A stretch of 18,376 nt of DNA. It comes from Anaerotignum sp. Lineage in GTDB: Bacteria > Bacillota > Clostridia > Lachnospirales > Anaerotignaceae. Below the pieces are notes generated by a model. That model worked only from the letters and a program-made list of their open reading frames with translations. It was not told the origin of the DNA and did not search any database. Positions 14,156 through 18,376 of the stretch are shown here, in pieces. Each line of letters starts with the position of its first letter. The stretch's first letter is position 1. The stretch covers positions 1 through 18,376 of the forward strand of contig JAHHTX010000036.1 in NCBI GenBank assembly GCA_020024255.1, in the 5' to 3' direction. The translations under genes and the position numbers were made by a program.

Positions 14156-15667
14156 ATGAAATCATTTCATAACATAGAAAAATATGTTTTCATTCCAACA
14201 TTGATTTTAACAGTTCTGGTGGCAGTTGTCTTGATTTTTTTCAAAGAACAGGCACAGTACATATCTGATATTTTATTTGCAATTTGTACGCAAAAGTTTG
14301 GTTGGCTCTACTACCTTGCATGTATTTCTTGTTTTATTTTTTTGGTGTGGTTAACCATAAGTCCGGTTGGAAAAATTAAGCTAGGTGATCCAAAAGATGA
14401 ACCTCAGTATCGCACATTTTCTTGGATTGCAATGCTTTTTACAGCCGGTGTTGGTACAAGCATTGTGATTATGGGGTTTTTGGAACCGATTTATTATGTT
14501 TCAGAACCACCTTTTCATATGGAACCGTATAGTGTGGAAGCATATGAATATGCACATATGTATGGCCAGTTTCATTGGGGCCCAAGTGCATGGGCATTTT
14601 ATGTTCCGGCAATCGTTGCAGTGGGATACAGCATCTTTGTGCAGAAAAAAGAAAAGTTAAGTTTAAGTTCTGCTTGTGAAGACGCATTTGCAAAAAAGAA
14701 AAGAGTACATTTTTTTGGAATTGTTGTAGATGTGTTGGTTGTTTTAGGTATACTTGGTTCTATTGCGACATCTTTGGGAATCGGGACACCAGTTTTATCT
14801 ATTATTGTGCGTGATGTTTTTTCTATACCGCAAAAATATGAATTGATTGTAAATTTCATTATTTTAGGCATTTGGGTTTGCATTTTTGGTGGTGCTGCCT
14901 ATTTAGGATTGGATCGTGGCATCAAAAAACTGAGCGATTTTAATTTGGTGCTGGCAATCGTTTTTCTTGTTTTTGTATTTGTTTGTGCGGATTCAGTCAA
15001 TATTATGGAAATGGAAATCAATTCTGTGGGGCTTTATTTTTCGGAATTTGTACGTTTGAATACATGGATGGATCCATTTGGAGATGGTGCATTTGTAGAA
15101 AACTGGACTGTCTTTTATTGGGGATGGTGGCTTGCTTTTATGCCCATGATGGGCATGTTTATTGCCAGAATATCAAAAGGACGTACGATACGCAGTGTAG
15201 TCTGGGGGCAGCTTCTTTTTGGCAGCTTAGGATGTGCATTGAATTTTATGGTATTTGGCGGATATGCACTGCAAGTGCAACAAAGCGGTTTGGTTGACGT
15301 GGCAGGTATATTGAGTGAACAAGGTCAGGCAGAAGCAGTGATTGCTATTTTGAGTACACTGCCAATGAAAAAAATCAGTATGTTGTTTATGTGTGTACTT
15401 TGCTTTATCTATCTTGCTACAACCATTGATTCTTGTGCATTTGTGCTGGCATCTTCCACAACGAAAAAAATTAAATACAATGAAGAACCTGCAGGCTGGA
15501 ATCGGTTGCTTTGGGCATTGTTGTTTTGTGTATTATCAATCGGATTATTACTAATCAAAGAATTTAGAGTAGTACAGCTTATGTCTATTGTTGTTGGATT
15601 TCCTTTGATTGCAGTTGTTGGCATACTAATTGTAGCCTGCATAAAGATGCTGCAACGGCACAAATAG
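14156..15667 (+). CDS. BCCT-family transporter (CaiT-like)
   Basis: 503-residue membrane protein with about 12 transmembrane segments, of the betaine/carnitine/choline transporter family. The signature region NWTVFYWGWWLAFMPMMGMFIARISKGRT gives W317, W322, W324, W325 and F328, aligning with the aromatic substrate cage of E. coli CaiT (W316, W323, W324, Y327). The segments SEPPF with EP and QFHWGPSAWA also resemble CaiT. M332 aligns with CaiT M331, which replaces a sodium ion, but N263 stands where CaiT has R262, so sodium dependence cannot be predicted. The expected substrate is a trimethylammonium compound or related amino-acid derivative. AGGGGGAG precedes ATG 14156. It sits between the synthetase and the alcohol dehydrogenase on the same strand, but long spacers with inverted repeats on each side suggest its own transcription unit. 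Confidence 0.9.
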   Translation: MKSFHNIEKYVFIPTLILTVLVAVVLIFFKEQAQYISDILFAICTQKFGWLYYLACISCFIFLVWLTISPVGKIKLGDPKDEPQYRTFSWIAMLFTAGVGTSIVIMGFLEPIYYVSEPPFHMEPYSVEAYEYAHMYGQFHWGPSAWAFYVPAIVAVGYSIFVQKKEKLSLSSACEDAFAKKKRVHFFGIVVDVLVVLGILGSIATSLGIGTPVLSIIVRDVFSIPQKYELIVNFIILGIWVCIFGGAAYLGLDRGIKKLSDFNLVLAIVFLVFVFVCADSVNIMEMEINSVGLYFSEFVRLNTWMDPFGDGAFVENWTVFYWGWWLAFMPMMGMFIARISKGRTIRSVVWGQLLFGSLGCALNFMVFGGYALQVQQSGLVDVAGILSEQGQAEAVIAILSTLPMKKISMLFMCVLCFIYLATTIDSCAFVLASSTTKKIKYNEEPAGWNRLLWALLFCVLSIGLLLIKEFRVVQLMSIVVGFPLIAVVGILIVACIKMLQRHK

Positions 15668-15674
15668 TTCTTTT

Positions 15675-15694
15675 GCTGATGATAACATATCAGC
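15675..15694 (+). repeat. Small hairpin after BCCT gene
   Basis: GCTGAT (15675-15680) and ATCAGC (15689-15694), a perfect 6-bp stem with an 8-nt loop, 8 bases after the transporter stop. No T tract follows; it is a possible transcript-end structure. Confidence 0.5.
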
Positions 15695-15740
15695 GGAAAA
15701 ATGATCAAAGAGATATACTAAAGCCCAAAATCATTTTTCC
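15695..15740. repeat. 11-bp perfect inverted repeat before alcohol dehydrogenase gene
   Basis: GGAAAAATGAT (15695-15705) and ATCATTTTTCC (15730-15740), with a 24-nt spacer. The 3' arm contains five T residues, so it may act as a weak terminator. It could also be an operator upstream of the next promoter. Confidence 0.6.
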
Positions 15741-15768
15741 ATTTACCCAATCGTATATCCCCACATAT

Positions 15769-15798
15769 TTGACCAAATTCTACTGTTTATGATATCCT
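15769..15798 (+). promoter_or_regulatory. Possible sigma-A promoter for alcohol dehydrogenase
   Basis: TTGACC (15769-15774), an 18-bp spacer, TATCCT (15793-15798): five of six and four of six matches. It lies 26 bp before the ATG, which leaves room for the AAGGAGG site. The -10 is imperfect, so this is a candidate only. Confidence 0.4.
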
Positions 15799-15824
15799 GA
15801 AAAAAAGATAAGGAGGAAGTCTGT

Positions 15825-16985
15825 ATGCAAAATTTCCATTACAATATTCCGACCGAAGTTTTTTTTGGAAGAGACGAAATCAAAAATTTGGGTGTGAATT
15901 TAAAAAAATTAGGAAATAGGATTTTATTGGTATATGGTGGTGGTAGTATCAAAAAAAATGGCATTTATGATGCAATCACCCAAGAATTAAAAATAAATGA
16001 AATAGAGTTTGTGGAACTTTCCGGTGTAGAACCAAATCCACGCATAGAGTCTGTACGCAAAGGTGTGGAGCTTTGCAGACAGAACAATGTGGAGGCAGTA
16101 TTGGCAGTAGGCGGAGGCAGCACAATAGATTGTGCAAAAATCATTGCAAGTGGTGTATATTATGCAGGCGATCCATGGGATCAGGTTTTGGACGAAAATA
16201 AAATTGTAGACGCATTGCCTATTGCAGTTGTGCTGACCTTAGCTGCTACCGGGTCTGAAATGGATGGTTATGCTGTTATTTCTGATATGGACAAACATGA
16301 AAAATGGAGCAGCGGCAATGATTTAACCAAGCCGGTTTTTGCCATTTTAGATCCGGAATATACATATTCGGTTTCTGAAAAACAAACAGTTTCAGGTATC
16401 GCTGATATTATGAGCCACACATTTGAATGTTATTTTACCAGAGAGAGGGGAGCATATCTGCAATCCCGTATTTGTGAGGGTATTTTGCAAACCTGTATCA
16501 CATTTGCTGGTGTATTGATAGATAACCCCCAAGATTATGATGCACGGGCAAATATTATGTGGGCTTCCAGTTTGGCGATTAACGGTATTTGTTCTTATGG
16601 TCAGGAAGTTGCATGGTCTGTACATGCCATAGAACATGAATTAAGTGCATTTTATGATATTACGCATGGTGTTGGTCTGGCAATTTTGACACCTTATTGG
16701 ATGGAGTATGTCTTAAATGAAGATACAACATGGCGTTTTAAGGAATATGGAAAAAATGTATGGAATTTAGATGGCGAATCAGACATGGAAATTTCTCAAA
16801 AGGCCATCCAAAAAACAAGAGAATTTTTTATTCAATTAGGATTACCCACAAAATTATCAGAAGTGGGTATTGATCAATCATATTTTGAAGAAATGTCCCA
16901 AAAAGCTGTCAGCTTGGATTTGGAAAATGCTTTTGTGCCTTTGACAGCAAAAGATGTAAAAAATATTCTCATGATGGCACTTTGA
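15825..16985 (+). CDS. Iron-containing alcohol dehydrogenase, YqhD / butanol dehydrogenase type
   Basis: 386-residue group III metal-dependent alcohol dehydrogenase. The coenzyme motif YGGGSIKK (GGGS at 38-41) and VLAVGGGSTIDCAK are those of the NADPH-preferring YqhD/BdhA branch. The four metal ligands D194, H198, H267 and H281 are all present, at the same positions as in E. coli YqhD, which is 387 residues long. It should reduce an aldehyde to the alcohol (or the reverse). In this neighbourhood the aldehyde could come from non-oxidative decarboxylation of a 2-oxo acid, a known side activity of 2-oxoacid:ferredoxin oxidoreductases, or from an acyl-CoA. Alternatively it is a general aldehyde detoxifier. 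AAGGAGGAAG precedes ATG 15825. It follows the BCCT gene by 157 bp and may have its own promoter. Confidence 0.93.
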   Translation: MQNFHYNIPTEVFFGRDEIKNLGVNLKKLGNRILLVYGGGSIKKNGIYDAITQELKINEIEFVELSGVEPNPRIESVRKGVELCRQNNVEAVLAVGGGSTIDCAKIIASGVYYAGDPWDQVLDENKIVDALPIAVVLTLAATGSEMDGYAVISDMDKHEKWSSGNDLTKPVFAILDPEYTYSVSEKQTVSGIADIMSHTFECYFTRERGAYLQSRICEGILQTCITFAGVLIDNPQDYDARANIMWASSLAINGICSYGQEVAWSVHAIEHELSAFYDITHGVGLAILTPYWMEYVLNEDTTWRFKEYGKNVWNLDGESDMEISQKAIQKTREFFIQLGLPTKLSEVGIDQSYFEEMSQKAVSLDLENAFVPLTAKDVKNILMMAL

Positions 16986-17071
16986 TGTCTGAAATTGTGC
17001 AATTTAGGAAGGAGCCCTGTGAATGGACAGACCTAATTATTGGCATTAGCCATACACTGAAGCCATGAGGA

Positions 17072-17116
17072 AAAGCAGAAGTGCCAAGGCTTTTTTGTCA
17101 TTGGAACTTCTGCTTT
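17072..17116. repeat. Large hairpin after alcohol dehydrogenase gene
   Basis: AAAGCAGAAGT (17072-17082) pairs with ACTTCTGCTTT (17106-17116). After one mismatch, CCAA (17084-17087) pairs with TTGG (17101-17104), giving 15 bp around a 13-nt loop. The loop itself contains GGCTTTTTT, and GGCTT can pair with AAGCC at 17060-17064, so two folds compete in the manner of a terminator and anti-terminator. Confidence 0.6.
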
Positions 17117-17195
17117 ATTCTTCTGTCTGCTAGTTAAAGCCTTGAATGCAATGAGACTTTGATGAAGGGGGCGACTTTGTCAACACCCTTTATTA

Positions 17196-17219
17196 GGCAG
17201 GAAATCTGCCCGCTTTTTT
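17196..17219 (+). terminator. Terminator-like hairpin
   Basis: GGCAG (17196-17200) and CTGCC (17206-17210) with a GAAAT loop, then CGCTTTTTT. The stem is short but GC-rich with six T residues. It lies 210 bp after the alcohol dehydrogenase stop and may end that transcript. Confidence 0.5.
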
Positions 17220-17477
17220 GGCTTTCCATTATTCGTCCGAAGTCCAGTTTGAAGTGCAACAGAAGGGTTTGCAATAGAGCTGTATCGCTTGGAAACACGC
17301 TTCTCTAGGGGTTCAAATTCCGATATAAATGGGATTCAGAGATTCGGTATTTGTTGTATAAATAACCGTTCTAACCGTTGCTGAAAACTTGAACATGGAG
17401 AATGATATCTCGATATCGGACTTTTCTTTTCAACCATATTCTTAATCGGACTTACCAAATAATGAAATGTTTTCCCA

Positions 17478-18368
17478 TTAGTCATAGTGATTCATCCACT
17501 TGATCATTTCTTTACAATAATCATCATGTCTGTCTACAAAACAGGTATGTCTTGCATTTTCCCACAGAATCCACTTTGAATTTGGAATACCGTCTGCCAA
17601 TGTCTTTGCCACAAGCGGAGAACAAAGATCAGAAATTCCGCTGCAAATTAAGGAAGGAATTTGGATCTCGCCAAGTCTGTCCGTATATTCAAAATCTTTG
17701 AGCGTTCCGGTTGGAGCAAATTCATTTGGTCCCCAGCCATACACATAGGATTCCGAACCGGCTTTTTTGGGTCTTGTGCAGCATTCAGGGGTATCTGCAC
17801 CAAGCCAGTAATTGCAATATCTGTCCATGTATTCAGCAACAGCAGCATCATAAGCTTCCCCAGTAAAATCACCAGTTGACAATGCATGATGAATGGCATC
17901 TTGCATATCCTGAGGCATCATCTTAATTCGGCGAAGCCCTTCTTTTTCCCAGAGTGAACTGCTTGAATGACCACTGGAAATAATGAAACTCTTGATTCCT
18001 TTTGGTTTACGCTCAATGGCATAGGCAATTTGCATCATACCTCCCCATGACTGACCGATGATATGACATGTATCCAAGCCAAGGTATTCCCTTAAAGCAT
18101 CAAGTTCATCTAACCAAACATTTTGATTCCAAAGTTCCGGATGCCCGTCAAGATAGGAGTTTCCGCATCCAATCTGGTCATACATGATGATCATTCGTTC
18201 ATCATCATCAGCCAGATTATCTAATACTTCGTAATAATTATGGGTAGAACCGGGACCACCGTGCAAACAAATCAAAGGTGCTTTTCCATTGTCCTTTTTT
18301 TCCCCAACAATACGATAATAAGTTTGATAATTCAAATAGGGCATATAGCCTTCCGTAATTTTTGCCAT
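17478..18368 (-). CDS. Alpha/beta hydrolase, proline iminopeptidase type (peptidase family S33)
   Basis: 296-residue cytoplasmic hydrolase of the prolyl-iminopeptidase group, which removes N-terminal proline (or other residues) from peptides or hydrolyses amino-acid amides. It has the oxyanion segment HGGPGS (36-41) and the nucleophile elbow GQSWGG with S107. D247 (SGISDLCSP) and H274 (ARHTCF) complete the probable triad. The DQIGCGNS segment (64-71) is also typical, where relatives have DQRGxGxS. The length matches the family (about 290-320). ATG 18368 is preceded by GGA about 5 nt upstream, as far as the window shows, and the start agrees with family length. It faces the metabolic island from the opposite strand. 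Feeding amino acids from peptides to that pathway is conceivable but unsupported beyond proximity. Substrate preference cannot be read from sequence. Confidence 0.9.
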   Translation of the reverse strand: MAKITEGYMPYLNYQTYYRIVGEKKDNGKAPLICLHGGPGSTHNYYEVLDNLADDDERMIIMYDQIGCGNSYLDGHPELWNQNVWLDELDALREYLGLDTCHIIGQSWGGMMQIAYAIERKPKGIKSFIISSGHSSSSLWEKEGLRRIKMMPQDMQDAIHHALSTGDFTGEAYDAAVAEYMDRYCNYWLGADTPECCTRPKKAGSESYVYGWGPNEFAPTGTLKDFEYTDRLGEIQIPSLICSGISDLCSPLVAKTLADGIPNSKWILWENARHTCFVDRHDDYCKEMIKWMNHYD

Positions 18369-18376
18369 GATAATCC

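Larger units (their letters stand above)
16986..17477. other. Non-coding stretch with hairpins, possible decayed element
   Basis: 492 bp with no intact gene. It holds a palindrome AAATTG-TG-CAATTT (16992-17005), a large hairpin (17072-17116), a terminator-like hairpin (17196-17219), and a direct repeat ATCGGACTT (17415-17423 and 17445-17453). On the minus strand one frame is open for about 50 codons (roughly 17185-17340) but has no start codon or recognisable domain. It could be the remnant of a mobile element or lost gene; I cannot identify it. Confidence 0.4.

Noticed and set aside
17275..17325. tRNA-Ser(GGA)-like pieces (TTGGAAA loop, GGGGTTCAAATTCC T-arm)
   Set aside because: The flanks of the anticodon-like loop do not pair and no acceptor stem or D arm can be placed, so resemblance is probably chance.
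1..18376. CRISPR array, intact insertion sequence, phage genes or toxin-antitoxin pair
   Set aside because: I saw no regularly spaced long direct repeats, no transposase or integrase reading frame and no phage structural genes anywhere in the window.

Overview
This 18.4 kb window is chromosomal DNA of an AT-rich, motile, anaerobic Clostridia-type bacterium (a Lachnospiraceae or Anaerotignum-like lineage is my guess; the species cannot be read from the sequence). The evidence is a clostridial flagellin paired with a FliB-type lysine methylase, strong Gram-positive Shine-Dalgarno sequences (AAGGAGG), a sigma-A promoter matching the consensus in both hexamers, ferredoxin-linked 2-oxoacid oxidation, and a Fe-dependent alcohol dehydrogenase.

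Layout. (1) 1-812: 3' end of a type IIA topoisomerase A subunit, cut by the window edge. (2) 813-4012: motility block, consisting of a flagellin with a long leader and a sigma-28-like promoter, a strong terminator, then a flagellin lysine-N-methylase. (3) 4038-5600: a minus-strand Crp/Fnr-family regulator with a long leader that contains an intrinsic terminator, then a non-coding stretch with a GC-rich structured element, a decayed tRNA-Gln(UUG) and a possible tiny ORF. (4) 5601-16985: a metabolic island, all on the plus strand: IclR regulator, amino-acid dehydrogenase, MFS transporter, ferredoxin plus VorB/VorA/VorC-type 2-oxoacid:ferredoxin oxidoreductase, ADP-forming acyl-CoA synthetase, a BCCT transporter resembling CaiT, and a YqhD/butanol-dehydrogenase-type alcohol dehydrogenase. 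(5) 16986-17477: hairpin-rich non-coding DNA that may hold a decayed element. (6) 17478-18368: a minus-strand proline-iminopeptidase-type hydrolase.

How the genes may work together. The central island has the parts of a complete oxidative amino-acid fermentation. The dehydrogenase would deaminate an amino acid to a 2-oxo acid. The four-subunit Vor enzyme would convert this to an acyl-CoA and reduced ferredoxin. The ADP-forming synthetase would release the acid and make ATP, while the YqhD-type enzyme could remove reducing power by reducing an aldehyde. The transporters would move substrate and product. Branched-chain substrates (valine, leucine, isoleucine) fit the VorB similarity best, but glutamate to succinate is not excluded. 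Control probably centres on the leader of the dehydrogenase gene, where the same three-half-site pattern (AGAAC-N3-GTTCT-N7-AGAAC) occurs twice, exactly 68 bp apart, on either side of a near-perfect hairpin. I infer that this is the operator of the adjacent IclR protein.

The most unusual signals are this duplicated operator, the terminator-containing leader of the Crp/Fnr gene, the CX3CX3C motif beside the catalytic lysine of the dehydrogenase, and the decayed tRNA-Gln.
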